From: Pseudoips prasinana
Lineage: Eukaryota; Arthropoda; Insecta; Lepidoptera; Nolidae
Assembly: GCA_951640165.1 (NCBI GenBank)
Contig: OX621254.1
Span: 28,556,001-28,620,000, forward strand
Direction: 5' to 3'
Length of the DNA: 64,000 nucleotides
Positions 31,690-41,831 of this stretch are shown here, in pieces (position 1 is the stretch's first letter; each line of letters opens with the position of its first letter). The notes under the pieces were generated by a model. That model made no database searches. It was not told the origin of the DNA and was given only the letters and a program-made list of their open reading frames with translations. The position numbers and the translations under genes were made by a program.

Positions 31690-31915
31690 TTTAATACCGT
31701 AATAAGGGGTTTGCTTTTAAGGTTTATAGCTGCTGTTATAGTTAGTGATCCAGACTATAGACCACAGGTGGTACGTTTGATTCCCACTCAGGAGAAATCT
31801 TTGTGTGATTATGACGATTATTTGTTTTGTTTCTAATTGTTTTTTATTTTTATATCCTGGGATATTATTCACACATGGCCATCATCCGAAACTAAAAAGA
31901 GCTTGTACTGTGGAG
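31690..31915 (+). mobile_element. Divergent, rearranged SINE-C-like fragments
   Basis: A B-box-like GGTACGTTTGATTCCCACTC at 31770 precedes GAGAAATCTTTGTGTGATTA. Then comes a reversed tail piece (CTGGGATATTATTCACACAT, AGAGCTTGTACTGTGGAG). The orientation switches within the element. Confidence 0.4.
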
Positions 31916-31972
31916 ATTAGATAGCTAATATACTAAATTATTTGTAACATCTATGTATTTAGAAACATACTA

Positions 31973-32393
31973 CTCTGTCAAGAAAGTACCGGGAAAAGAT
32001 CAATAATATACAAAATGTTTGTTATTCATCCAAATTTATTTTTTCACCTTCAAAGTATGCTCCTTCAGAAACGATACACTTACGCCAATGAATAATCCAT
32101 TCATCAAAACATTTTATAAACGCTGCTTTCGGAATTGAGCTCAGTTCTCGCCGCGAATTCTTCTTTATGTCTTCTACCGATTGAAAACGGGTACCACGAA
32201 GTGGTAATTTGAGTTTTGGGAAAAAGAAAGAAGTCAGCTGGAGCCATATCTGGTGAATATGGTGGTTGCTGGATGGTATTTGTTGAGTGTTTGGTCAAAA
32301 ATTCGTTCACAATGATGGCCTTGTGCGAAGGCGCATTATCGTGGTGCAAAATCCAAGAATTTTCTTTCCACAAATCTGGCCTTTTTCGTCGAA
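31973..32393 (-). pseudogene. mariner transposase remnant (D34D) with 3' TIR
   Basis: The minus strand encodes the carboxy half of a mariner transposase: LWKENSWILHHDNAPSH, then NTIQQPPYSPDMAPADFFLF. The Asp of HDN and the Asp of ADFF are 34 residues apart, the mariner D34D spacing. A 1-bp deletion just after FLFPK shifts the frame, and in the restored phase the protein ends at a TAA (32022-32024). The putative terminal repeat, CTCTGTCAAGAAAGTACC, lies next to TA at 31971. The amino-terminal half is missing, and a SINE-A abuts the break. Confidence 0.8.
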
Positions 32394-32395
32394 TT

Positions 32396-32640
32396 TGCTC
32401 TCTGCGCAAACACAGGGGCACTCTCATGATCCGATGGGACGTCTAGCGACACGACCGGAAATAGGACCGACGGCTTTACGTGCTCTCCGAGGCACTGAGG
32501 TGTAATACCGCCAACTCCCAGACTGCGGGGGCGATACTGAGAAATTTCTTTTATCGGAAAAATCCTAAAATCACTTTTTTGGCCCGACCCGGGATTCGAC
32601 CCCAGGGCCTCATTATCTGCGGTCCAACAAGATAGCCATG
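32396..32640 (-). mobile_element. SINE-A copy abutting mariner
   Basis: It starts within the family at CTGCGCAAACACAGGGGCAC and runs to the head (GGCCCGACCCGGGATTCGAC, CCTCATTATCTGCGGTCCAA). The usual SINE 3' third is missing at the mariner boundary. Confidence 0.7.
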
Positions 32641-32644
32641 CCGA

Positions 32645-33570
32645 TCATACCTTTAGTATGAGTAACACATGAAGAAGGTTAGTTAGAAATCAGGACAGAT
32701 GTTCACCATGGTCAAGCATATTGGGTGCCCAGTGCCCCCAAAAGCGGCCCAGGACACGTTTAGCCCACCTAAAACCCCTCGGGTGCCCATAGAGTAGGTA
32801 TATGTATCTCTAGTTTATCTTATACGAACAAAATGTACGTTTGTTAAGTATTTATAACTAACGTCGGTTTGGAAGGCAATCGGTAGTTTAGGAGGGTCCA
32901 AGTTACGAGCGGAACGATTTGATTTTAAACTAACTAAAATTGGGCAGGCTAATTATGATCGCCCGTTATCCCTGTTATATTAGCACGTCCATTTATTTAC
33001 GTACCGTTGTCTCCTTAAACGAGATACAGATAATCGGGACAATGTTTTATCACATGTTGTTGTCCCCTATAAATCTGCATACTTTTTAAGCTTAGGTTTT
33101 ATCACTACGAGGGCTAAAATATTAACTTAAAAACAACTGGGAAGCCCATTATACGACACTATAAAATCATAAACATGTTAGTTCTCATTCTCAAGAACAA
33201 AATATGATTTCAATATTTGCGTTACACAGTTTCTAAAAAGAAACATGTTTCGCATAAAAATAAAGTTTGTTGTTCATGCTATCCCTAAAGAATGCTTTAC
33301 CTTATATATTTTTTTATTGCTTTTGAAGGCCGACGAGCTAGCGGCCCACCTAACGGTAAGTGGTATCCGCTCATGGTCATTCGCAGTGCCAGGGGGACAG
33401 CATACCGCTGCCTACTGAGTGAGTGAGACTCATACTATTTTTAAACCTACCTAATAGGCGACAACGGGACTACATCCTTATTTCGGCTTCGGGTACCAAT
33501 CTCAACGAACACTAATCAACTACGAAGGAAAAATGATGAAATAATGAAATTTATTCAGCACTTGGGTATT
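32645..33570. other. Unassigned, with a divergent repeat F fragment
   Basis: Around 33318-33400 (GGCCGACGAGCTAGCGGCCC ACCTAACGGTAAGTGGTA) is a degraded repeat F start. The rest is unrecognised. Confidence 0.4.
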
Positions 33571-34024
33571 ATGATCGGCGAGATAAAGCACTTAGGCACG
33601 CAGTCAGTCCATAGATAGATGACCGAGGCGCTCATAGCTAGATGCTCTCACCGGTCCGTAAGCGATCGGCGAGGTTAAGCAACTAGGGTCGCGGTCAGTC
33701 CATAGATGGGTGACCGCCAAAGTGGTTTAATTTCTGAGCGTCTCCGTGCTTCGGAGGGCACGTTAAGATGTCGGTCCCGGTTGTAGTCATTAGACAACAG
33801 TCGTTAAGCCATGTCAGAGGCCTACTGGGCGGCTTGAGCAACTCTGACACTAGGGTTACCACTACCCATACGATAAGCAAGCAAGATGACCGATAAAATA
33901 GTTAGTGAGCGCCGCCGTGCTTCGGGCGGCACTTTAAGCTATCGGCACCGGTTGGTGTCATTAGACAACAGTTGATAAGCCACTTGTATAACTCTGACAC
34001 CAAAATAACCACTATTCATACGAT
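33571..34024 (+). mobile_element. Older SINE-D copy hosting a younger SINE-D
   Basis: Bases 33571-33624 contain a decayed 5S-like region (GATCGGCGAGATAAAGCACT, CATAGATAGATGACCG). Bases 33886-34024 continue the same element (GCGCCGCCGTGCTTCGGGCG, CGGCACCGGTTGGTGTCATT, ACTATTCATACGATGA). It is split by a younger, better-preserved copy. Confidence 0.7.
33625..33885 (+). mobile_element. Full-length SINE-D with target duplication
   Basis: It starts AGGCGCTCATAGCTAGATGC and then has a clear 5S-type promoter: CACCGGTCCGTAAGCGATCG, GAGGTTAAGCAACTAGGGTC and ATAGATGGGTGACCGCC. It ends CCATACGATAAGCAAGCA. The repeat AGATGACCG is present just before it (33616-33624) and just after it (about 33886-33894), consistent with retroposition. 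This is the best reference copy of the family in the window. Confidence 0.8.
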
Positions 34025-34740
34025 GAAGATGTAGAAGAACGCGCACGTAATCTGTAGAAACAATTAATTTATACAATTTCGAGTGTCAATGGGCGGCGTT
34101 GGTCACTTAATATTGTAGATGACGCAATTGTTCGTTTGCGTAATAGTGAATCCCAATTTATCACGGTATTTTCCTACACCGTTTCAAGTATGAGATAATG
34201 AATTTCTAATACGCACACTAATTCGTAGTCGACAACACCCGACTCGACCAATAATCACATATTTTTTTGGAAAAGAGCTGGAGCGATTTTTACCAAACAT
34301 AGCTAAGAACCACCGAAAGGAAACTGGGTTTCAAATGAAACAAAACCCACATCAAAATCGGTCCATGCATTTGAGAGCTTTGATGCCATATACAGAAATA
34401 CTCACACACACACGTGCGCGCACACGCGCACACACGCACACGCACACACTCACACAAACACACAGACAAACGGACATCGAAGTAAAACTTATAACACCCA
34501 AATTTTTGCAAAAAACCTTAATCCAGAACAAACAAATATTTGCATCCATTTTGCGGTAAAATATAATTCTGTACCATAAAACATACATACATACATGCAA
34601 ATACTTGTTCGTCTCAAAATCAAATGCTTATAGTATTTGCTTTTTCATGAAATCAGTTCTTTTAGGACAAAGATGACGAAAACAAATTACGACGTGTACC
34701 TCATCCACTGTCTTCTGGCTAAGCTAAGTAGATAAAATTG
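34025..34740. other. Unassigned, with a CA-rich microsatellite
   Basis: A (CA)/(CG)n-type simple run occupies 34402-34466 (ACACACACGTGCGCGCACAC), with an ACATACATAC run at 34580-34600. The rest is AT-rich and unrecognised. The frames here are artefacts of the simple repeat. Confidence 0.55.
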
Positions 34741-34741
34741 T

Positions 34742-35088
34742 TCCTCCGCCGACGTGTGGCGGAGCAAAGTTGATGACTTTGATACTCCGCCGAGGTGTGG
34801 CGGAGCAAAGTTGATGACTTTGATACTCCGCCGACATGTGGCGGACCAAAGTTGATGACTTTGATACTCCGCCTACATGTGGCAGAGCAAAGTTGATGAC
34901 TTTGCTCCACCGCTGACGTGTGGCGGAGCAAAGTTGATGCCTTTGATACTCCGCCGACGTGTAGTGGAGCAAAGTTGATGCCTTTGATACTCCGCCGACA
35001 TGTAAAGGAGCAAAGTTGATGACTTTGCTCCTCTACCGACGTGTGGCGGAGCAAAGTTGATGACTTTGCCGCAAAGCCACACGTCATA
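34742..35088. repeat. Exact-period 41-bp minisatellite with two hairpins per unit
   Basis: GGAGCAAAGTTGATG starts (or its one-base variants) fall at 34761, 34802, 34843, 34884, 34925, 34966, 35007 and 35048, each 41 bp apart with no length variation. Each unit contains CTCCGCCGACGTGTGGCGGA G, a 7-bp stem with a 7-base loop, and CAAAGTTGATGACTTTG, a 6-bp stem with a 5-base loop. On the minus strand all three frames stay open through much of the array, because 41 is not a multiple of three and the unit has few stops. That gives spurious frames of up to 134 codons. Confidence 0.9.
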
Positions 35089-35089
35089 A

Positions 35090-35385
35090 TATTTATTTTA
35101 TATTGAACCGCATCCCAAACCATATCCTCAACAATTGAAGTGCATTATAAAAACATTTAAATATTTCATTATATATAACCGCTAAAATTTTTAACTTGTA
35201 CCAGCTCCTACGTATGTCTCTGACAGAAATTGAATTTCATAGGAAATGGAAGGAGCTCTAATTGAAAATAAGCTGATTTGTTTTGAAATGATTAGAGAGG
35301 TTTGTTTCCATGTGAGGGGAGAAAATAATTAATACAATTAGTAATCTTTGGGTTCACTGTGACTGTATTTATGATATACTAATAA
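35090..35385. other. No recognisable feature
   Basis: AT-rich DNA between the minisatellite and the next SINE-D. Confidence 0.4.
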
Positions 35386-35387
35386 GA

Positions 35388-35547
35388 GAACTGATTGGCG
35401 AGGTTAAGCAAGTAGACTCTCTGTTAGTCCATAGATGGGTGACCACCAGAGTGTTTTAATTTCTGAGCGTCTCCGTGCTTCGGAGGGCACGTAAAGTGAC
35501 GGTTCCGGTTGTAGCCATGAGGCAACAGGCGTTAAGCCATGTCAGAG
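35388..35547 (+). mobile_element. SINE-D copy, 3'-truncated
   Basis: It runs from TGATTGGCGAGGTTAAGCAA and CATAGATGGGTGACCACC to GCCATGTCAGAGGTC, where a reversed SINE-A begins. Confidence 0.7.
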
Positions 35548-35835
35548 GTCTTCCTGGAATTTCGGCCACGGCAGCTAACTCAATGGAGTCTAGCCATCTG
35601 CGTGGGTAATATTATAGTGCACAAATGTCAGCGCAAACACAGATGCATTTTCTATTCCCTCAATCTCATGTTACGATGGTACAGGACCACCAGCTTTACA
35701 TGGTCTCCGAGGCACGGGGATGTAACACCACCAATTTCAAAACTCCGCACCAAAACATTCCAATATAATTTTTTGGCTTGACCCGAGATTTGAACCCAGG
35801 ACTTCATTATCTGCGGTTCACTAGCTATACTAAGG
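35548..35835 (-). mobile_element. SINE-A copy
   Basis: It runs from the reversed 3' end (GGAATTTCGGCCACGG) through TATTATAGTGCACAAATGTC to the head (GACCCGAGATTTGAACCCAG, ATTATCTGCGGTTCACTAGC). Confidence 0.75.
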
Positions 35836-35873
35836 AGGGAAATTATTGTCAATATTAAAACAGTATCCGTTTT

Positions 35874-35946
35874 ATCCCATATTCCACCATATTTAGTCAA
35901 CAAAAACCGGATCGTACTGATCCGAACTGGTTAAAACCGGAAAAAA
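35874..35946 (+). repeat. Repeat P, first copy
   Basis: AAAAACCGGATCGTACTGAT followed by CCGAACTGGTTAAAACCGG recurs in reverse at 61888-61960. It contains a small hairpin, CGGATC-GTACT-GATCCG. Class unknown. Confidence 0.55.
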
Positions 35947-36086
35947 TAGAAATTGCATTGGAATTTACTGAAACATTTTCATGTTAACTGGTTGCTTGTT
36001 ATCTTGATGCTTGGATTTCTTATTGCAACAACAAGAAATTGTTTTACTCACTTTTCTCACAGGAAAATGATTTTTCTTATTGTGTA

Positions 36087-36212
36087 CGGACGCCAGCACA
36101 TGCAGCTACTCCAATTTCTTTTATAGATTTTCAACTTTATCACAAAATTATAAGGTTCACTTTTAATTGGGTACATTTGACAGATTAAGGTAGCTTGATG
36201 TGCTGGCGTCTA
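36087..36212. mobile_element. MITE-H copy
   Basis: It begins after TA with CGGACGCCAGCACATGCAGC and ends TAGCTTGATGTGCTGGCGTC. The middle carries GATTTTCAACTTTATCAC, as in other copies. Confidence 0.75.
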
Positions 36213-36331
36213 GGTGTCTGTAAAATGAGTTCATTGGAAAACTGCATTATAGAGTAACTTTATAAGCGCAGTACAGCCTTTGTACACTCAACGCCGCGTA
36301 TACACTTAACCTTTTTATGACTAAACTATAA

Positions 36332-36509
36332 TCACACTAATATTATAAAGGCGAAAGTTTGTGAGTGTGCATGTTTGTTACTTCTTCACGTCTAAACGGC
36401 TGGAGCGATTTTAATAAAATTTGGTGTGGAGTTAGCTGACAACCTGGATCAACACATAGGCTATAATTTATAAAGTTTAACGCGGGTAAAACCGCGAGGC
36501 ACAGCTAGT
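36332..36509 (+). mobile_element. Short Helitron-like element J3
   Basis: The 5' end is TCACACTAATATTATAAAGG and the 3' end is AACCGCGAGGCACAGCTAGT. Internal sequence (TTACTTCTTCACGTCTAAAC) is shared with J5 at 49.6 kb. Confidence 0.7.
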
Positions 36510-36544
36510 ATAACACAACTGCTACGCGGGTCGCATAATTCCAT

Positions 36545-36718
36545 GCTGCCTCAGAGGTCTAGCGGTAGCGTTCACCATCAGATAATAAGATCCTGGGTTC
36601 AAGTCTCGAGTCAAGCCGAAAATGAAGTGATAGTGAGATTTTTCTTTAAAAGAAAAATTCACTGTATTAGCCCCCTCTTGGAGTACAGGTCAGCCCGTTG
36701 ATCCTGTACCTTTTTTAT
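36545..36718 (+). mobile_element. SINE-A copy, 3'-truncated
   Basis: The head GAGGTCTAGCGGTAGCGTTC and B box GGTTCAAGTCTCGAG are followed by the body to GATCCTGTACC. The copy is then cut by repeat F. Confidence 0.65.
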
Positions 36719-36721
36719 ATC

Positions 36722-37012
36722 AGAGGGCGACAAACGAGCAAGTGGGTCACCTGATAGCAAGTGATCACCACCGCCCATGGACACCCACAACACCAGAGGA
36801 GTCACTGGTGCGTTGTCGGCCTTTAATAGTCAGCATACAAGTGATGCCGACCCTTCCCCCCTCCCCGATGAGCTCTGGCGACCTTACTAACACGCAGAAA
36901 TACAACATTAAAATGATTAATGTTTTTATTAAGGAATGTCTTCTGTAAGGTGGAGGTACTTCCCCAGTCGGGCTGCTCTTCGAGCGAATGAACGCTGTAC
37001 CCTACCTCTATT
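36722..37012 (+). repeat. Repeat F copy
   Basis: GACAAACGAGCAAGTGGGTC, ACCTGATAGCAAGTGATCAC, GATGAGCTCTGGCGACC and AGGTGGAGGTACTTCCCCAG match the 2.07-kb copy along its length. Bases 37040-37165 after it resemble a SINE-A 3' third (TAATATGTCCCACGCAGATG, CTGGCCGCCATGGCC). Confidence 0.65.
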
Positions 37013-37217
37013 GAAACCTAATCTCTTTCCGATCATGTCACATAGGAACATTTCAAAGTAAGGGAATAGAATGTGCACCTGTCTTTGAGCACACAATCGT
37101 TCGCGATAATATGTCCCACGCAGATGGCCAACCTTCAATGAAACTGGCCGCCATGGCCAAATATTGGATAATGGACGACACTAACTAATCACATAGGAAT
37201 CTTTTGTTGAAACTGTT

Positions 37218-37435
37218 CATCTAGATACTACACTTATCGTATGGGCAGTGGTTACCCTAGTGTCAGTTTTTCAAGCCGCCCAGTAGGCCACTGACATGAC
37301 TTAATGACTGTTGTCTAATGACTACAACCGGGACCGACAGTTACGTGCCCTCCGAAGCACAGAGACGCTCAGAAATTAAACTTTAGTGGTCACCCATTTA
37401 CGGTGAGAGCATCTAGATAGCTATAGTTGATTGAT
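37218..37435 (-). mobile_element. SINE-D copy
   Basis: Reversed landmarks are CTTATCGTATGGGCAGTGGT, GGCCACTGACATGACTTAAT, GACTACAACCGGGACCGACA, GTGCCCTCCGAAGCACAGAG and GGTCACCCATTTACGG. The 5S-like head is mostly deleted. Confidence 0.7.
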
Positions 37436-38215
37436 GTAGAACTAGCAAAGCACTTAGCCAATGCGCTGATGGAGTAGTCTGGAGATCTGGACGTATTAAT
37501 CACCGCACCTTTGATATTACAGACAATATTGACAATAGATATTACATTAGACTACTGTGTTGCCCAGCAATAGACGTAACGATTGGCTGAAGTAACGATG
37601 ATGATTCCATTAGCATTATCTAATTGGAACTAGGAATCGCTTTAGTTTATTCAGATATAAAATTCAAAGCCAATATAGAAGAAATGTATTCATTAGCCCA
37701 CGTACTGATAAAACGGCTCCAGGTCACGCTCGCCTTTATTTTCCGGTGAAGCAGTGTCTTATAAAAAGTGAACAAAACAAAAGAAGGTGAAAGAGCAAAT
37801 ACTTTTTTGTTTCTGTTATGTATCACCATTACCGACTGCTGCCTGATCTGTATTGGCAGCGAATTCCATAAGCTTGTACACCGAAAGATTTGTCAGTAAA
37901 ATTTGTGGAATGCACTGTTATTTTGAGTCTTAAGTTTTCTAAAGATAGAAAGACTCGCGTATGAGTATAATATCGCTACAAAATGTTTTAGCTACATCTT
38001 GATGTTATTATAGTAAAGTAGATATCGGCTTCATATTACAGACAGCTGCCGCTTATCTTACATGTATAACTTACGTCTATTTTCTTTCAAGTCTGTATTT
38101 AGTGCACTTTATGAAATCTTGGAACAGATCCAGATTATCTGGATGGTTCATTTAAATGTACTATGAACTGTTAAATGATACTATGAGTGTTATTGGGCGT
38201 TTAATTCATTGATAG
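37436..38215. other. No recognisable feature
   Basis: AT-rich sequence with no shared repeat or convincing frame. Confidence 0.4.
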
Positions 38216-38217
38216 TT

Positions 38218-38325
38218 TTTGCCTGGCTCAGTGGTAGTGTGTTCTACCGCATATAATGACGTCCTGGGTTCAAATCCCGTGTCGGGCCATAAAGTGTAAT
38301 TTGGAATTATCAGGCAACAAAAGCC
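38218..38325 (+). mobile_element. SINE-A head fragment
   Basis: GCCTGGCTCAGTGGTAGTGT and GGTTCAAATCCCGTGTCGGG CC form a well-preserved tRNA-like promoter. The body stops after about 40 bp. Confidence 0.7.
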
Positions 38326-38464
38326 GCGAGTAGAAGCCCTAAATTTGAAAATTGGTAGTTATGCAGTTAGTAATGGGCCCAACAGTTGTAATATCACATT
38401 TTGTCCTACATCTAGTCTCTGTTCAGATTGGCCAATATATGTAAATGAATGCAAATACCAAGCA

Positions 38465-38640
38465 CAACTAACAGATTGCGATCCCAAACTAGGCAAAGCC
38501 TGTAGGTACTATGGTAAGCAGACACCTAATAAACATACCTTACACCAAGATACAGAACAAATAATCGTATCCATCACACAAAGATTTTTTTTCGGTGGGA
38601 ATCGATCCCACGACCTGGCTTAGAATTCTGGGCCATGGTG
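38465..38640 (-). mobile_element. SINE-C-like copy, divergent
   Basis: GATCCCAAACTAGGCAAAGC is the reversed tail, and GGTGGGAATCGATCCCACGA is the reversed B-box region. Confidence 0.6.
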
Positions 38641-38697
38641 CACCAGATCAACAAGCCAGTGATATATTTATGAAGATGATGATGATGTCCTGTCGGC

Positions 38698-39020
38698 TGA
38701 AGTTCGGCCACGGCGGCCATTCTCAATGGAGCTTAGCCAATTGCGCAGGACATATTATAGTGCGCAAGTGTGTGTGCAAACACGGAAGCACTTTCTGTCA
38801 TGACCCGATGGGACGACTAGCGACACAATCGAAAAGAGGTCAGGAACAGGACACGGTCCGAGGCACGGGGGTGTAATACCGCCAACTCCCAGACTTCGGG
38901 CTGATACTAAGATATTTCTTTTTACGAATAAATCCCAAAATTAATTTTTGGCCCTACCCGGGATTTGAACCCAGGGCCTCATTTTCTGCGGTTGGACACG
39001 CAGCCGCTAGACCAACTTTT
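38698..39020 (-). mobile_element. SINE-A copy
   Basis: It runs from the reversed 3' end (AAGTTCGGCCACGGCGGCC) via TATTATAGTGCGCAAGTGTG to the head (ACCCGGGATTTGAACCCAGG, GCAGCCGCTAGACCAACT). Confidence 0.75.
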
Positions 39021-39440
39021 ATACTTAGTCTCTGAGTTTACAACTTTATACTGCATAAATTGAACGCACGAATAAAATTTGAACATCACACAAACAGGGA
39101 CAGGGACTGTAAGTATGTGTTTTCTGTGATCTTAGTGGTGCGCCAACTGTCACTGTCGACGCGAATACTACGCAAACACTAGTATTTTTTGCATTCTCTT
39201 GACACACCCCTCGCCACAATATTGTATGAACATCGCTTAATTCTCCGGTAATTCTTGTCCAATGCACTGAACCTTCTCATAGTTGATGCTTACCTAATTT
39301 GATAGAAGAAGATATGATTTACCTGCGAAAAAAAGAAAAAAATGTTAGTTGCAATGGTTGTATTTAATAATATCTACCAAAGGCAAGTTATGGAGCTAAT
39401 AGTTAGTGGCCCCAATAATAATATTAATAAACAAGTACTC
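39021..39440. other. No recognisable feature
   Basis: Unassigned AT-rich stretch. Confidence 0.4.
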
Positions 39441-39442
39441 CG

Positions 39443-39791
39443 GGCCGAATTTTGACCACGGCGACTCCCAATGGATACCAGCCAACTGCGCAGGACATTT
39501 TATAGTGCACAAGTGTGTGCGCAAACACAGCGCCACTTTTTTTTCCATATCTCTCATGATCCGATGGGACGACTACCGACACGACCGGAAAGAGGTCAGG
39601 TACAAGACCGATGGCTTTACGTGCTCTCCAAGGCACGGAGGTATATACCGCCAATTCTCAGACACCGGACTGATACTAAGAAACTTTTCTTTATACGAAA
39701 ATATCCCAAAACCACTTTTGGCCCGACCCGGGATTTGAACCCAGAACCTATATATCTGCGGTTGAACCACTACCGCTAGACCAACCAGGCC
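39443..39791 (-). mobile_element. SINE-A copy, full length
   Basis: It runs from CGAATTTTGACCACGGCGAC to GACCCGGGATTTGAACCCAG and CTACCGCTAGACCAACCAGG. Overlapping short frames on both strands are repeat shadows. Confidence 0.75.
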
Positions 39792-39904
39792 ATCATTATA
39801 ACCCTGATATTACGAGAGCGGGTTGTAACCTTTCACTGGGCTGCTCTTCTTTGTGATTTGCAGTAGTATCAAGCTAGTTAACCTAAGAAGTGTAGTATCT
39901 GGAC

Positions 39905-40048
39905 TAGAACTTCCCTCTTGCCTCCCTCTGCAACTCCTGTGGGATACCAGGATCAACAGTGCCACACATTAAAATTACACAAAGCTGTGAGGCACAGGCA
40001 TTTTCCGGGGAATCACTTTAACTATCTTGGATCCCGCAACGAGTTGAA
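39905..40048 (+). repeat. Repeat M copy
   Basis: CCAGGATCAACAGTGCCACA, GGGGAATCACTTTAACTATC and TTGGATCCCGCAACGAG match 18836-18975. Confidence 0.6.
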
Positions 40049-40284
40049 TTAGAAAGTAACAAGAAGTCAGAAAAAATAGTTCCATTTCGTTCCAGGGCAA
40101 AGTGGCAGACAGAATTTTGTAACGAGGTTATAGCTTCATAAAAAAAGAGAGAATTGCAACTAGAGAAGCCAGCTGCCAAAGCACCAACGATAAATTTTAA
40201 GGGTACAGTAGCAGGAAGCGAGTTAACCAAAGTGTCTGTCTATTATGAAATAATGCGCAAAACTCATCCTCATTTTGAGATCTC

Positions 40285-40815
40285 TCTCTCTTTATATCAG
40301 CTGAAAAATCCACTGCCGGGCAAAGGTGGGGAGGCCTTTGTCCAGAAGTGTTTGTCAAGGATCTATAAAATGGGCAGTCTTGTGCTACCCGCATCCAGCG
40401 GCTTCCCGCCACCCTTGCAAGATAGTCGGTCCAACTTGTAGGGGTTTGCCCACGCTGCGTCTTTCAGTTCGTGGTTACCACTCGAGAGCCTTTCTGCCCT
40501 TGCGGCCGTCAGTTCTACGAGCTATGTGACCCGCCCTCTACTACTAAAGTTTATCGGTATTGTGTTGACTACTTTGGTTCGCCTGTGGATTTCGACGTTT
40601 CTGATTCGATCGCTCAGGTATACTCCGAGCAAAGAATATTCATTGCTCTTCAGGTGACCTTGAGCCCTTTTATGACAGAAAGCGACTACGTCTCTGTTCC
40701 AGAAATCATCAATGGCAACACACATTGGTAGAAGACTTTCGACTTGAGACACTGCGATATTTGGGACGAGAAGATATTACGTAGCTTTCTAAACGCCCAG
40801 CCAAGTTGTCTATAA
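40285..40815 (-). mobile_element. 5'-truncated RTE copy (~530 bp, minus)
   Basis: In reverse it covers RTE sequence from about 24785 to near the 3' end. Plus-strand landmarks are AGGCCTTTGTCCAGAAGTG, CCAACTTGTAGGGGTTTGCC, CGTGGTTACCACTCGAGAGC, TCGATCGCTCAGGTATACTC and ACGTAGCTTTCTAAACGCCC. Frames are broken and the (GAT)n tail has eroded to a CT-rich run. Confidence 0.8.
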
Positions 40816-41530
40816 TTGACCTTTTTCCCGCAGTTTGACCTAACTAGTTGAATGATCTCCTAGTTTGGCAGGCCTCAAGCAGCAAGTGCCTCAACTCTAA
40901 TAAATACCCTCCAGCAGATACAGCTTTATTTTTTTTATTATTTAACGTTTACAGTTAGTTTAAGAGGCTTTTTCCTGTTTCAACGGACTAAACGCAAGTA
41001 TTGCCATGTGTTGTGTCATAGTTACCGCTTACTATCAGGTGATCCGTATACTTATCCGTCGTATAGCCGTAGTATACAAAAATATTCGTCTTCAAACTTT
41101 TTATACATCAGACCACTACAAATTGATGAAATTTGTAGACTTTTATTTGTTTACACATTCAAATAGACCTTTTCTAAGTCAATGCGACGAATCCTTTATT
41201 TCGGGTTTCAATAATGGTTTCGTTTTTTATCAAAACAAAGAGAAAATCTGTACAAAACCTGTGATGAGTTACAGAAGGGTTAACAGTGGTTAGGCAGTAA
41301 CGTTCCGGTCCCCAGCCAGTCGAAGTACTTGTTGGTAACGGGTTAACGTATGGTCTGTGTCATAAGATTAAAGAAGAAAGAAATTTACCGTCATTTATTA
41401 GAACAATTATTCAAGCTTCTTTGTGCCATTATGTACACTCTTCTCAATAATAATTGTCCCCAGAATACTTTTGATGGATTAGGGCGAGCGTTTGTAAACA
41501 GTGTCAAGTGATAACTTATCCTCAAATAAA
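40816..41530. other. No recognisable feature
   Basis: AT-rich; the 95-codon plus frame at 41006-41293 has no recognisable domain or repeat support and I do not call it. Confidence 0.4.
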
Positions 41531-41532
41531 GT

Positions 41533-41795
41533 ACCGACATAGCCCAAATAATTGCCAAACTGAAGTGGCAGTGGGCAGGGCACGTAGCTCGTAGAACCGA
41601 CGGCCGCTGGGTCAGAAAGGTTCACGAGAACGAACCGGAAGAAGCAGCGTAGGGCTTGCGCTACAAGATAGATCGACGATCCTGTAAGGGTCGCGGGAAG
41701 CCGCTGATGCGGGTAGCACAAAAACGGTCATTGTGGAGATCCTTGGGGGAGGCATTTGTCCTCTTTCGGCTGATATGATCATGATGAATAAAACA
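41533..41795 (+). mobile_element. RTE 3' fragment, left arm of an inverted pair
   Basis: It starts CCGACATAGCCCAAATAATT and runs to CGGCTGATATGATCATGATG, covering RTE from about 25040 to the tail, with several small deletions. It pairs with the reversed copy at 41832-42036. Confidence 0.75.
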
Positions 41796-41831
41796 CTTAT
41801 TTCGAACGGATGGTCTGTCTTTTCTATTACA

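Noticed and set aside
32216..32505. Plus-strand frames over the mariner/SINE-A boundary
   Set aside because: They are antisense shadows of the mariner transposase and SINE-A sequence.
33625..33885. A genuine 5S rRNA gene
   Set aside because: Only the internal promoter portion matches 5S; the 5' and 3' stem halves do not pair as in 5S rRNA, and the sequence continues as a SINE with a target duplication.
34402..34466. Regulatory or Z-DNA element from the CA/CG run
   Set aside because: Simple-sequence runs of this kind are common and nothing nearby indicates a promoter or gene.
34719..35123. 134-codon minus-strand repetitive protein frame
   Set aside because: The frame is produced by the 41-bp minisatellite; all three frames are open in parts, so openness is not evidence of coding.
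41006..41293. 95-codon plus frame
   Set aside because: No similarity to a known family that I can recognise and no supporting context.
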